Positions 1 through 7,777 of a DNA stretch of 39,770 bases are shown here, piece by piece. The translations under genes and the position numbers were made by a program. Below the pieces are notes generated by a model that was not told the origin of the DNA, made no database searches, and saw only the letters and a list, made by a program, of their open reading frames with translations. Source of the DNA: Flavobacteriia bacterium (GTDB taxonomy: Bacteria; Bacteroidota; Bacteroidia; Flavobacteriales; Flavobacteriaceae); NCBI GenBank assembly GCA_018500075.1, contig JAHBAN010000028.1, positions 1 to 39,770 of the forward strand, given 5' to 3'. How positions within the stretch are numbered: the stretch's first letter is position 1; every line of letters starts with the position of its first letter.

Positions 1-106
1 CGCCGGGCATGACAGCCGCGGCGAGCTGCTCGGCGCGTGCCAAGAGCGCGGCCAGATTGGCCGTCGTGGCTTCGGCTCGGCTGCGCAGAGGCAGCGCCTC
101 ATTCAT
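1..106 (-). CDS. DUF58 domain protein, N-terminal part (cut by window start)
   Basis: Only the first 35 codons are inside the window. The reading starts MNEALPLRSRAEATTANLAA, which resembles the opening of alphaproteobacterial DUF58 proteins (vWA-like, usually encoded directly after a MoxR ATPase). Its ATG overlaps the moxR stop in an ATGA arrangement (bases 103-106), so the two genes are probably translationally coupled. DUF58 proteins are thought to work with MoxR-type ATPases, often with downstream DUF4159 and vWA membrane proteins. The assignment rests on the short N-terminus plus the MoxR neighbour. The rest lies outside the window. Confidence 0.7.
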   Translation of the reverse strand, partial: MNEALPLRSRAEATTANLAALLARAEQLAAAVMPG

Positions 107-1110
107 GCGACGTCTTTCAGTCGCGCAGTTTCGGCGATCCCGGCCTCAATCAGGCTGTCCAGGCTTTCACCGCGTGCGAGCGCTGCAAAATTCAGCGCCA
201 TGCGGTGTTTCAAAACCGGTTTGGCCATCGCAATGACGTCAGAGGCATCAGGGGCAAGCCGCCCTTGCAACAAGGCGCGCGCGCGCACCGTGAGCATCAG
301 GGCTTGGCTGGCGCGCGGACCCGGCCCCCATGCCACAGTTTCGCGCACGCGCTCACTGGCACCGGCCTCGTCAGGCCGCAGTGCGCGCACAAGGTCCAAA
401 ATGCTTTCCATAACATCTTCACCGACAGGCATCCGGCGCAATACCGCTTGGGCGGCCAGAAGCTCTTGTGCAGAAAAGATAGTTTGCACCGCCTTTTCGG
501 ATACCCCTGTTGTGGCGAGCAAAATTTGCCGCTCGGTCGCAAGATCGGGGTAACCAACGTCAATCCGCACGAGGAAGCGGTCCAGCTGCGCTTCCGGCAA
601 CGGATAGGTGCCTTCCTGCTCAATTGGGTTTTGTGTTGCGAGAACATGGAAGGGCTTTGCCAAATCGCGCTCTTGCCCGGCGACACTGACCTGCTGCTCC
701 TGCATGGCTTGCAGGAGAGCAGATTGCGTTCTTGGACTTGCGCGGTTGATTTCGTCGGCCATCAGGAGCTGGCAGAAAACAGGCCCCTCCATGAATTTGA
801 AAGCACGGCTGCCGTCGGCACTGGTTTCAAGCACTTCGGAGCCAAGAATATCTGCGGGCATCAAATCGGGCGTGAACTGGACCCGTTTGCTTTCAAGGCC
901 CATCACGGTTCCAACGGTTTCGACCAGCCGTGTTTTGCCCAGGCCAGGCAGCCCGATGAGAAGCCCGTGCCCGCCACATAAAAGGGCTGCGAGTGTCAAA
1001 TCGACAACGCGCTCTTGCCCGATGAAGCGGCGCGTGATTTCGGCCTTTGCTGCAGACAGGCGGTCTTCGAGAGTCTCGATCTCTGCAAGCAAATTGTCTG
1101 CATCGCCCAT
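103..1110 (-). CDS. MoxR-family AAA+ ATPase
   Basis: A 335-residue AAA+ ATPase of the MoxR type. A Walker A motif GLPGLGKT sits at residues 53-60, a Walker B LLMADE at about 115-120, and a sensor-region stretch LATQNPIEQEGTYPLPEAQ near residue 160. The length and the C-terminal lid fit the MoxR proper/APE2220-like group. MoxR proteins are chaperone-like ATPases that activate or insert cofactors into partner proteins, normally with vWA/DUF58 partners. Here the DUF58 gene overlaps the stop codon by 4 bases, which supports that pairing. The start (MGDADNLL) is the first ATG in frame. The client protein cannot be told from this window. Confidence 0.93.
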   Translation of the reverse strand: MGDADNLLAEIETLEDRLSAAKAEITRRFIGQERVVDLTLAALLCGGHGLLIGLPGLGKTRLVETVGTVMGLESKRVQFTPDLMPADILGSEVLETSADGSRAFKFMEGPVFCQLLMADEINRASPRTQSALLQAMQEQQVSVAGQERDLAKPFHVLATQNPIEQEGTYPLPEAQLDRFLVRIDVGYPDLATERQILLATTGVSEKAVQTIFSAQELLAAQAVLRRMPVGEDVMESILDLVRALRPDEAGASERVRETVAWGPGPRASQALMLTVRARALLQGRLAPDASDVIAMAKPVLKHRMALNFAALARGESLDSLIEAGIAETARLKDVA

Positions 1111-1166
1111 GGCAATTCTCCAAATGAAACACTACGTTCAGAGTCAGTCTAAACAGAAACTTACAA

Positions 1167-1772
1167 ATGGCAAAATCAATGAGCGGACAAAATACCGTGA
1201 ACCCGAGCGCCGAAAGTATCGCCGCTTCTGCGCGCGCGGCTGCAAAGGGGCGCGGTCTTCCGCCTGTCCATCTTTGGAACCCGCCGCATTGTGGCGACCT
1301 TGATATGCGCATCGCCCGAGACGGCACCTGGTTTTATATGGGAACGCCGATTGGCCGCCCCGAGCTTGTGCGGCTTTTCTCCACGATTTTGCGCAGGGAC
1401 GGCGACGCCTATGTCTTGGTCACGCCGGTTGAGAAGGTCGGAATAACCGTTGATGACGCTCCTTTTGTGGCTGTTGATTTTGAAGTGACCGGCGCTGGAA
1501 AAAGCCAATCACTCACCTTCACAACAAATGTAGGGGACAAGGCCCAAGCCGGCCCCGATGCGCCCATTCGTGTCGAGCGCGATCCGGAGACAGGCGAGCC
1601 TTCGCCCTATGTGCGGATTCGAGCCAATCTTGATGCGCTGATTGACCGGAAAAGTTTTTATCGGCTCGTGGATATCGCGACATCCGAGCCTCACGAGGGG
1701 GTCGACTGGTTTGGCCTTTGGTCGGGCGGAGTGTTTTTTCCGATCATCCCGTCAGCGGAGTTGGCTGACTAG
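1167..1772 (+). CDS. DUF1285 family protein
   Basis: A 201-residue protein matching the DUF1285 family. The recognisable core is PPVHLWNPP-CGDLDMRIARDGTWFYMGTPIGR followed by LVRLFSTILRRDGDAYVLVTPVEKVGI and a later PYVRIRANLDALIDR. The family is common in proteobacteria and has no assigned function. There is no signal peptide or membrane segment, so it is probably cytoplasmic. It is divergent from moxR (56-base gap) and ends 3 bases before the convergent flgI stop. The Met at 1167 is used. Met at 1179 (MSGQNTV) is an alternative, and neither has a strong Shine-Dalgarno. Confidence 0.85.
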   Translation: MAKSMSGQNTVNPSAESIAASARAAAKGRGLPPVHLWNPPHCGDLDMRIARDGTWFYMGTPIGRPELVRLFSTILRRDGDAYVLVTPVEKVGITVDDAPFVAVDFEVTGAGKSQSLTFTTNVGDKAQAGPDAPIRVERDPETGEPSPYVRIRANLDALIDRKSFYRLVDIATSEPHEGVDWFGLWSGGVFFPIIPSAELAD

Positions 1773-1775
1773 AGG

Positions 1776-2879
1776 CTAATGCACGACGAACTCTGCATGA
1801 AGCGCGCCTGCGGCTTTGATGCTCTTTAGAATATCGATCATGTCGCGCGGTTTGACCCCGAGCGCGTTCAAGTCGGAAATCACTTCGGACAGGGTTGTGC
1901 CGTCGGGCACTTCGGCAAGATTGATACCCGGTTCGTCTTCGATATCGGCATTGGTGCGCGGCACGATGACTGTTTCTCCCTCGGCGAAAGGATTGGGCTG
2001 AACAGCAACCGGTGCTTCCTGAATGCGCAGGGTCAAGCCGCCCTGGCTGACGGCAACACGCGAGATGCGCACATCTTCCCCCATCACAATCGTGCCGGAC
2101 CGTTGGTCTACGACGACGCGCGCCCGGCGTTCCGGGCGGACCATAATATTTTCAATTTCGCCAATGGCGTGCGCTGTGGAGCGGCGCCCTGTCGCCTCGA
2201 CATTGATTTGGACAGTTCCGGAATCAAGCATGGACGCGACGCGCTTGCCAAAGCTTCGGTTGATGGCGTTTTCAATCCGCCCCGCCGTTGTAAAATCAGC
2301 TTCACGCAAAGCCAGTCTCAGCGTGCTGAGGGAGGAAAGTTCAAAATCGATCTCGCGCTCGACACGGGCGCCAGAGGGGATCACGCCCGCCGTCGGAACG
2401 CCTTTGACAACGCCTCCGGCCTCGCCTTCGGCCGCGGCACCGCCTGCAATAATCGTGCCTTGTGCAACGGCATAGATTTGCCCATCCGCCGCATTGAGGG
2501 GCGTCATGATCAAAGTGCCGCCCATCAAGCTCTTGGCATCTCCAATCGCCGAGACATTGACATCAATGGTGCCGCCGGCGCGGGCAAAAGCCGGCAGCTC
2601 GGCGGTTACAAAAACCGCAGCAACATTTTTGGGGCGGTATTGCTCGCCACTGACATTGACACCGAGCCGCTCCAGAATATTTGACATTATTTCTTCGGTA
2701 AACGGGGCGTTCCGTATCCCGTCACCCGTGCCATTCAGGCCAACGACAAGGCCATATCCGATCAGATCATTGCCGCGCACACCGTCAAATTCCACAAGGT
2801 CCTTAATCCGGACCTCGCTGGCCTGAGCGGCGCCTGACAGCACCAGACTGGTCAGGATAAGGAGCAGACTTTTTATCAT
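1776..2879 (-). CDS. flgI: Flagellar P-ring protein FlgI
   Basis: This 367-residue protein is the periplasmic P-ring subunit of the flagellar basal body, which surrounds the rod in the peptidoglycan layer. An N-terminal signal peptide (MIKSLLLILTSLVLSGAAQA) is followed by the FlgI signature region VRIKDLVEFDGVRGNDLIGYGLVVGLNGTGDG. The C-terminus GVKPRDMIDILKSIKAAGALHA-type ending is also typical, and the length is normal. It is the last gene of motB-flgE-flgK-flgL-flgI on this strand. It overlaps flgL by 4 bases (ATGA). The L-ring gene flgH and chaperone flgA, often nearby, are not in the window. Confidence 0.97.
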   Translation of the reverse strand: MIKSLLLILTSLVLSGAAQASEVRIKDLVEFDGVRGNDLIGYGLVVGLNGTGDGIRNAPFTEEIMSNILERLGVNVSGEQYRPKNVAAVFVTAELPAFARAGGTIDVNVSAIGDAKSLMGGTLIMTPLNAADGQIYAVAQGTIIAGGAAAEGEAGGVVKGVPTAGVIPSGARVEREIDFELSSLSTLRLALREADFTTAGRIENAINRSFGKRVASMLDSGTVQINVEATGRRSTAHAIGEIENIMVRPERRARVVVDQRSGTIVMGEDVRISRVAVSQGGLTLRIQEAPVAVQPNPFAEGETVIVPRTNADIEDEPGINLAEVPDGTTLSEVISDLNALGVKPRDMIDILKSIKAAGALHAEFVVH

Positions 2880-3883
2880 CTCAAGAACCCCACGAGGGAA
2901 AGCTGTGAGAGCTTTGCCGTGGCTGTATACAAGCTTTCCAGCCTGAATTGTGTGGCTTCCAGCTTTACGATTGTATCGTATGGATCGGCAGAGAGCAGCT
3001 CTGTCCGGGCGATCTCAAGGCTGGTGTTTTGGGCGGTCAAACGAATGCCGGCATCTTCGATCCGAGCCTCGGCATAGCCCAGCGCCCCCCGCGTCGCTGT
3101 CAGGCCGTCGACGGCGCTCAAGCTCAGCTCGCCGGCCCGCTCGAGCATGGCCGCACGTGTGGCATCTGACAGCACAAGTGCAGCATCGGCGGACAGGGCC
3201 GCCATGGCCGCAGATTTGAGCGTCATTTTAAAGGCGGCGTCATCGCCTTTGATCTTGAGATCAACGCGCTCACCATCTCCGAGATGAAAGGCCGACATAT
3301 CGCTTGTGCCGCCTGTGTAGGCCACGGTTTCATATCCGCCGCCCGCTCCGAACCAATCATCCATCGCCGTTTCGATGTCGGCGATCGTTGATTGCCCCGC
3401 AAGCGCGGCGCGAAGATCTGTGAGGATAGTATCGGCGCTCGCCAAAGCGGCGCGGTCTGTTGCATTTCCCGAAAACAGGGCGCGGCCCGCCACCGAGGTG
3501 TTGAGCGTGGAGACCAGCCCCTCAATCACCCCCTGGCCTTTTTGGGCAAGAAGATTGTTTGTGAGGGTGTTTGAGCCTTCTCCCAGCCCCAGAATATCAG
3601 CGCCCAAATCACTGATACTTTGTTGAAGATAGGTGAGGCCGGATTGCATCGCGGCAGAAAAGCCGGCGGCTTCATGGGCGGATCTGGTGAAGACGCTGTT
3701 CATTTGAAGACTGCGCTCGATATCTGTGAGATAGTTTAGATCTGCACCCAGATGCTTCATGACATCTTGCACTTTTCCGCTGGACAGCTCGCTGGTCAGC
3801 CGCGTGATCTCGGTTTTGAGTTCGGCGTTCTGGCGGCGCAAATGGAAAGATTGCGCCATATCGCCTATGGAAACTGAGTTCAT
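2876..3883 (-). CDS. flgL: Hook-filament junction protein FlgL
   Basis: A 335-residue flagellin-like junction protein (HAP3) that joins hook to filament after export through the flagellar type III apparatus. The N-terminal flagellin-type helix (SFHLRRQNAELKTEITRLTS) and the C-terminal helix (TQFRLESLYTATAKLSQLSLVGFL) are both present, with a variable middle rich in Ala, Gly and Asp. Identity as FlgL rather than flagellin follows from the C-terminal ending and from its position directly after flgK. Both ends overlap neighbours by 4 bases (flgK upstream, flgI downstream), implying one transcript with coupled translation. Confidence 0.92.
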   Translation of the reverse strand: MNSVSIGDMAQSFHLRRQNAELKTEITRLTSELSSGKVQDVMKHLGADLNYLTDIERSLQMNSVFTRSAHEAAGFSAAMQSGLTYLQQSISDLGADILGLGEGSNTLTNNLLAQKGQGVIEGLVSTLNTSVAGRALFSGNATDRAALASADTILTDLRAALAGQSTIADIETAMDDWFGAGGGYETVAYTGGTSDMSAFHLGDGERVDLKIKGDDAAFKMTLKSAAMAALSADAALVLSDATRAAMLERAGELSLSAVDGLTATRGALGYAEARIEDAGIRLTAQNTSLEIARTELLSADPYDTIVKLEATQFRLESLYTATAKLSQLSLVGFLR

Positions 3884-5337
3884 CCGATGGCCCCCATTAA
3901 TACAGTCATCATATCGTCAACAGTTTGCAAAACGCGGGCATTGGCTGCGTAGGCCTGCTCGATTTGCATGAGCTTTTGCATTTCCTGATCAGAATCAACG
4001 CCGTCGTTTAACAAAAACTGCTTTGTTTCCTCTGCCCGAACGGCGGCAAATGTCAGGTTTTGCTCGGTGCTCAGGCGTTGTGCGCCAAATTTGCCGGTGA
4101 CGAGGCTTGCCAGGTCGGACGCCGAGGCGGACTGCCCCATGAAGTCTCCGGAGGCCAGGTTACGGGAGGCGTTAAATGCTGTGGAAAAGGCCTTGAGCAA
4201 GGAGGCATCTCCGACCGAGCCAAGGGTCGCTGCGCCGAACCCGTCTCGCAAACGCCAGCTTGCGCCGCCTTGGTCGGGATCGACAATCGGGTTTACGCTG
4301 ATGCGGCCAGCCATCCCCACTTCGTTTGAGGCGTCAAAATGCGCGCCGGCATCTGTGAACAGACCCGGAGAGCCGGAGGCCAGTGTGGGATCAAGCCCCG
4401 GCGCTTGTAACCGCTCGGTCAGATCCCGTGCCAACGCATCAAGCTCTGACTGAGCGTTGACCGCGAGATCGTCGCGAACTTGAAAGAGAGCGGCCAGCTC
4501 ACCACCGCGCAGGGGGCCGGTCTGGTGGTTTACGGATATTTCGACACCGTTGAGCGAAAGGCCTGAAAGATGACCCGCATCAAGTGTCATATGAGGCACG
4601 ATGGTGTGGGCATTCGTAAACGAGAATTCTGCGGCGGCTCCGTCTAGCAGGAGTGCGCCGCGCTGTGTGTAGAGCGCTATGCCCTGATTGGGGCGGTGCA
4701 TTTCCTTGACGGGGACCAGACTGGCGATTTCGGTGATGAGGCTTTCGCGGTGATCAACGAGGGCCGAAACATCGCGTTTTGCTGTGGAGCCACCTGCAAT
4801 TTGCACATTCAGCTCCTGAACCTGTGAGAGCTTGGTGTTCAGGCGCTCAACGGCGGAGTGGATCTGGCGATCTGCCGCCACGCGCATTTCCTGGAGGCCC
4901 TGGCTCGCCGTGTTGAGCGCTTCTGCCACCGAGCCTGCCTCGCGCACGACCTGATCAAGGCGTCCGGCAAGATCGGGACGGCTGATTGCCGAGACAAGAG
5001 CCGCCTCGAATCGGGCCATGCGGGCGGTCAGAGAGCTTGCCTCATCCGGTGTGCCAACAAGCTGTTCAAGCTTGGTTTGAAAGTTTGCAAGGTTCTGTTG
5101 GGCGGCTTGGTTTGAGTTTGCATCACGCATTTCTGCAACAAGGGCCGGCTGGCGGTGCCGCACCGTTCCGAGCACGGTCACACCGCCGCCGCGCGCGTCT
5201 TGTGATAATAGTTCAACGTCGCGCCGACCATATCCCTCGGTCATGGAGTTGGCCAAGTTGGACGAGACAATCTGGGCCGAGCGAGTCGCCGCTGTCAGGC
5301 CGCTGATCGCGTTGGAAAGTGCTCCGGATAAAGACAT
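3880..5337 (-). CDS. flgK: Hook-associated protein FlgK
   Basis: A 485-residue HAP1 protein that forms the first hook-filament junction ring. The N-terminus has the axial-protein motif of rod/hook proteins (GALSNAISGLTAATRSAQIVSSNLANSMTEGYGRR). The C-terminus carries the matching coiled-coil segment (QIEQAYAANARVLQTVDDMMTVLMGA). It is shorter than the enteric protein (about 550), as is usual in Rhodobacterales. It starts 57 bases after flgE, and the gap contains a perfect 10-bp hairpin (5364-5386). It overlaps flgL by 4 bases. Confidence 0.95.
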   Translation of the reverse strand: MSLSGALSNAISGLTAATRSAQIVSSNLANSMTEGYGRRDVELLSQDARGGGVTVLGTVRHRQPALVAEMRDANSNQAAQQNLANFQTKLEQLVGTPDEASSLTARMARFEAALVSAISRPDLAGRLDQVVREAGSVAEALNTASQGLQEMRVAADRQIHSAVERLNTKLSQVQELNVQIAGGSTAKRDVSALVDHRESLITEIASLVPVKEMHRPNQGIALYTQRGALLLDGAAAEFSFTNAHTIVPHMTLDAGHLSGLSLNGVEISVNHQTGPLRGGELAALFQVRDDLAVNAQSELDALARDLTERLQAPGLDPTLASGSPGLFTDAGAHFDASNEVGMAGRISVNPIVDPDQGGASWRLRDGFGAATLGSVGDASLLKAFSTAFNASRNLASGDFMGQSASASDLASLVTGKFGAQRLSTEQNLTFAAVRAEETKQFLLNDGVDSDQEMQKLMQIEQAYAANARVLQTVDDMMTVLMGAIG

Positions 5338-5363
5338 ATCATCACCTTGAAAATGACACTCAA

Positions 5364-5386
5364 GCGCGCAGTGTCACACTGCGCGC
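5364..5386 (-). other. Perfect GC-rich inverted repeat between flgE and flgK
   Basis: The arms GCGCGCAGTG and CACTGCGCGC are exactly complementary (10 bp) around a 3-base loop. The hairpin lies in the 57-base gap between the flgE stop and the flgK start. No T-run follows on the transcribed (minus) strand. It is therefore not a canonical intrinsic terminator and more likely an mRNA stabiliser, processing or attenuation element. Confidence 0.7.
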
Positions 5387-5394
5387 CCTAGGGG

Positions 5395-6696
5395 TTATCG
5401 TTTGATATTGGCCGTCTCTTGCAGCATTTCATCGACGGTTTGGATGACTTTTGCGTTTGACGTATAGGCGCGCTGGGTCTCGATCATTGCGGTCAGTTCG
5501 CCCGCGACATCTGTTGTGGATTCTTCGCGGGCAAAGGCCACGATATCGCCTGTTGGCCCATCACCTGCATCCCATAGAAAGTATGATCCGCTTTGGGGGG
5601 AGGGCAAATAGGTTTGCTGGTCGAGCGCCACCATACCGTTTGGATTGGGCAGGGAGACCATCGGAATCTGGTAGATTGTCTTGGTGATTCCGGTGTCAAA
5701 AAAGGCGTGGACAAAGCCGTTTTGGTCCACCTCCACAGAGGTCATGTTTCCAACCGGGGTTCCATCTTTTGAAATCGAAACCGGCGCAAACGTATCAGAC
5801 AATTGCGTGAGGCCGTCAGAGGTTCCGACCTCGCCAATGTTCAGTGTCATGGGGCCGCCGGCGACTGTGACTTCGAGCACGCCGGTCAGCGGATCGTAGG
5901 CGCCGCCCGTGAGGGTCGCGACAGAGGCCAATGTGCCGCCTGCGGTCCGGCTGTCGTCAAAGGTGAGCGTGTATTCGCCAATCACCGTTCCCGGAGTGGC
6001 TGAATCCGTGATTGTCATTGTCCATTCGTTGGAGACGCCTGTTGCGGGCACAGTGGGGGAAAATGAAATCGAGACGCTCTCGGATGTGCCCATATTGTCG
6101 TAATACTCGATCGACAGCTCCGAGGGCGCGCCATCTGCGCCCGCTTCCGTTTCGGTTGCAGGCAAGTTCACTCCGAGATCAATTTTTGTCGTTGGTTCGC
6201 CTGTAAACTGGTTCACGTTGATCTGGACCGGCTTCAGCCCGTCTGTCGTATCACGCGGGTAGGTCGGGATGGTGCCATCTGGCAGAGCGGGCCAGCCGAG
6301 CAGAACGAGGCCCGCTTCGCTGCGCAGATAGCCGTTTGAATCGGTTCGGAACGATCCGGTCGTGGCAAGAAGCATTTGCGACTGGCCATTGCCTGTATTG
6401 ATCTCTGAATCGCGGGCCACGGGCAAAAACCCGTTGCCCCGCACCGCGATATCTGTCGGGTTTGACGATGCGACAAGCGCGCCGCGTTCGCTGATCAGGC
6501 GTTGCGTGGTGGAGCGCACCCCACCCGCGGAATATGTGCCGCCGGTCGAGGAAATAACCATCGAATGAAAATCTGCCTCCATCCGTTTGTAGCCATAGGT
6601 GGCCGAGTTGGCGATATTGTCCGAAATCGCCGCGAGCCGGGTCGCATTGGCTGTTAGGCCTGCGACACCGGCATTGAGAGAGGAGGAAATTGTCAT
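5395..6696 (-). CDS. flgE: Flagellar hook protein FlgE
   Basis: A 433-residue hook subunit exported by the flagellar type III system. The N-terminus has the axial-protein motif (MTISSSLNAGVAGLTANATR, then ISDNIANSATYGYKR). The middle contains GFLPVARDSEINTG and hook D1/D2-type segments rich in Thr, Gly and Asp. The C-terminus has the expected GELTAMIETQRAYTSNAKVI and TVDEMLQETANIKR. The start at MTISSS fits the family. It is preceded by AAAGGCGTATCC, and the upstream in-frame extension lacks family similarity. A 133-base gap separates it from motB and contains a near-consensus CtrA box (6755-6769). Confidence 0.96.
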   Translation of the reverse strand: MTISSSLNAGVAGLTANATRLAAISDNIANSATYGYKRMEADFHSMVISSTGGTYSAGGVRSTTQRLISERGALVASSNPTDIAVRGNGFLPVARDSEINTGNGQSQMLLATTGSFRTDSNGYLRSEAGLVLLGWPALPDGTIPTYPRDTTDGLKPVQINVNQFTGEPTTKIDLGVNLPATETEAGADGAPSELSIEYYDNMGTSESVSISFSPTVPATGVSNEWTMTITDSATPGTVIGEYTLTFDDSRTAGGTLASVATLTGGAYDPLTGVLEVTVAGGPMTLNIGEVGTSDGLTQLSDTFAPVSISKDGTPVGNMTSVEVDQNGFVHAFFDTGITKTIYQIPMVSLPNPNGMVALDQQTYLPSPQSGSYFLWDAGDGPTGDIVAFAREESTTDVAGELTAMIETQRAYTSNAKVIQTVDEMLQETANIKR

Positions 6697-6754
6697 GGAT
6701 ACGCCTTTCTGCTGCATCAAACGCTTCTTGAGCAACAGACCTAACGCCTCACAC

Positions 6755-6769
6755 TTAACACCGGGCTAA
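6755..6769 (-). promoter_or_regulatory. Candidate CtrA box upstream of flgE
   Basis: Bases 6755-6769 read TTAA-N7-CTAA, one mismatch from the CtrA consensus TTAA-N7-TTAA. The site lies 59 bases upstream of the flgE start codon, in the motB-flgE gap. One-mismatch boxes occur by chance in a window of this size. The call rests on position and on similar boxes before motB and fliC. Confidence 0.4.
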
Positions 6770-6790
6770 CATCTAAAATTGAGCAGAGTT

Positions 6791-7657
6791 TCAGCGATCC
6801 GACCGCAGCAAGACAATCTCCAAACGGTTGTTGCGCACGGCCATCGGATTTTTCACCGCGAGCGACTTATCCGCATGGCCCGTCTGCCGCATAAACCTGC
6901 TCCGGGCCAAGCCGCGGTCTTCCAGCAATTCGCGCATTTTGTTGGCGCGCGCCGCCGTCACGCTCCAGACCGGATTGTCGGCCAGCACGACGGGTGCGGC
7001 GCGCATATGCGCCCCGATCGCGATGTTGTTCTCCACAAGCCCAGACACCCGCGCAATAACATCGGCCAAATCCCGCAAGACAGCGGTCGGAGTGTCACTG
7101 TTTTCCTCAAAGAGAGCGAGGTTTTCCAGATCGAAAATCTCGATGATCATGCCCTCGTCGGTCACCCGTGTGATGATATGTTTCAGGCTCTCTTTTTCGA
7201 CGATGCTTTCGCCGCCGATCCCCATCAAGGCTTCTTCGATCTTCCGATATGCCTCCTCGGCTTCCAGATCTCCGCCCTTTTCGGAGGTGGCATTTTCGCC
7301 ATTTGCGGTCATCCCCATTTCGCCCCGCGCCTGGCGCGATTCTGCGGTGTGCAGACTGCTTGCTCCGGTGCCGTTTTGGGGCAGTGTCATCTCCGAGAAG
7401 ACAGACTCGCCGCCAAAATTACCGTCGCCACCGCCCGAAACCCGCGCGATCGGAACCGTGGGGCTGAAATAATCGGCCACGCCTTTGCGCTGCTGTTCTG
7501 TTGTTGCATTCAACAGCCACATCAAGAGAAAAAAGGCCATCATAGCCGTCACGAAGTCTGCATAAGCAACTTTCCAAGCACCGCCGTGATGCCCGCCGCC
7601 GACAACTTTTTTCTTTCTCTTGATGATGACTGGCGCCAAATTGCTCTGCGCGCTCAT
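6791..7657 (-). CDS. motB: Flagellar motor stator protein MotB
   Basis: A 288-residue stator subunit. It has a short basic cytoplasmic tail (IIKRKKKVVGG) and one membrane segment (about residues 30-50, AYADFVTAMMAFFLLMWLLN) containing the conserved proton-relay Asp (D34). A C-terminal OmpA-like peptidoglycan-binding domain follows (GMIIEIFDLENLALFEENS, then ANKMRELLEDRGL, then NRLEIVLL). The chosen ATG (7655-7657) has AAGG 8 bases upstream; in-frame GTG codons just before it are possible alternatives. No motA is next to it, so the partner subunit must be elsewhere. It heads the minus-strand motB-flgE-flgK-flgL-flgI run. Confidence 0.92.
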   Translation of the reverse strand: MSAQSNLAPVIIKRKKKVVGGGHHGGAWKVAYADFVTAMMAFFLLMWLLNATTEQQRKGVADYFSPTVPIARVSGGGDGNFGGESVFSEMTLPQNGTGASSLHTAESRQARGEMGMTANGENATSEKGGDLEAEEAYRKIEEALMGIGGESIVEKESLKHIITRVTDEGMIIEIFDLENLALFEENSDTPTAVLRDLADVIARVSGLVENNIAIGAHMRAAPVVLADNPVWSVTAARANKMRELLEDRGLARSRFMRQTGHADKSLAVKNPMAVRNNRLEIVLLRSDR

Positions 7658-7706
7658 ATTCACCACCTTGTTTTACTCACCCACCTTCAGAGCTAAGCCA
7701 GAACTC

Positions 7707-7721
7707 TTACCGGTGCCTTAA
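7707..7721 (-). promoter_or_regulatory. Candidate CtrA box upstream of motB
   Basis: Bases 7707-7721 read TTAC-N7-TTAA, one mismatch from TTAA-N7-TTAA, 50 bases upstream of the motB start. The spacing to the gene resembles that of the flgE box. It also overlaps the left arm of the 7712-7767 inverted repeat. Confidence 0.4.
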
Positions 7722-7767
7722 CAAAACAAGGCATTTCTATGATCTATAAAGACCTTATTAAGGCACC
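7712..7767. repeat. 10-bp inverted repeat with 36-base spacer between lacI-type gene and motB
   Basis: Arms GGTGCCTTAA (7712-7721) and TTAAGGCACC (7758-7767) are perfectly complementary. Smaller dyads are nested: GCCTT/AAGGC at 7715-7732 and CCTTA-T-TAAGG at 7753-7763. The element sits 10 bases past the stop of the LacI-type gene and about 55 bases before motB. It may end transcription of the regulator, bind a protein at motB, or both. No U-tract follows either arm. Confidence 0.55.
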
Positions 7768-7777
7768 CTGACGGGCC

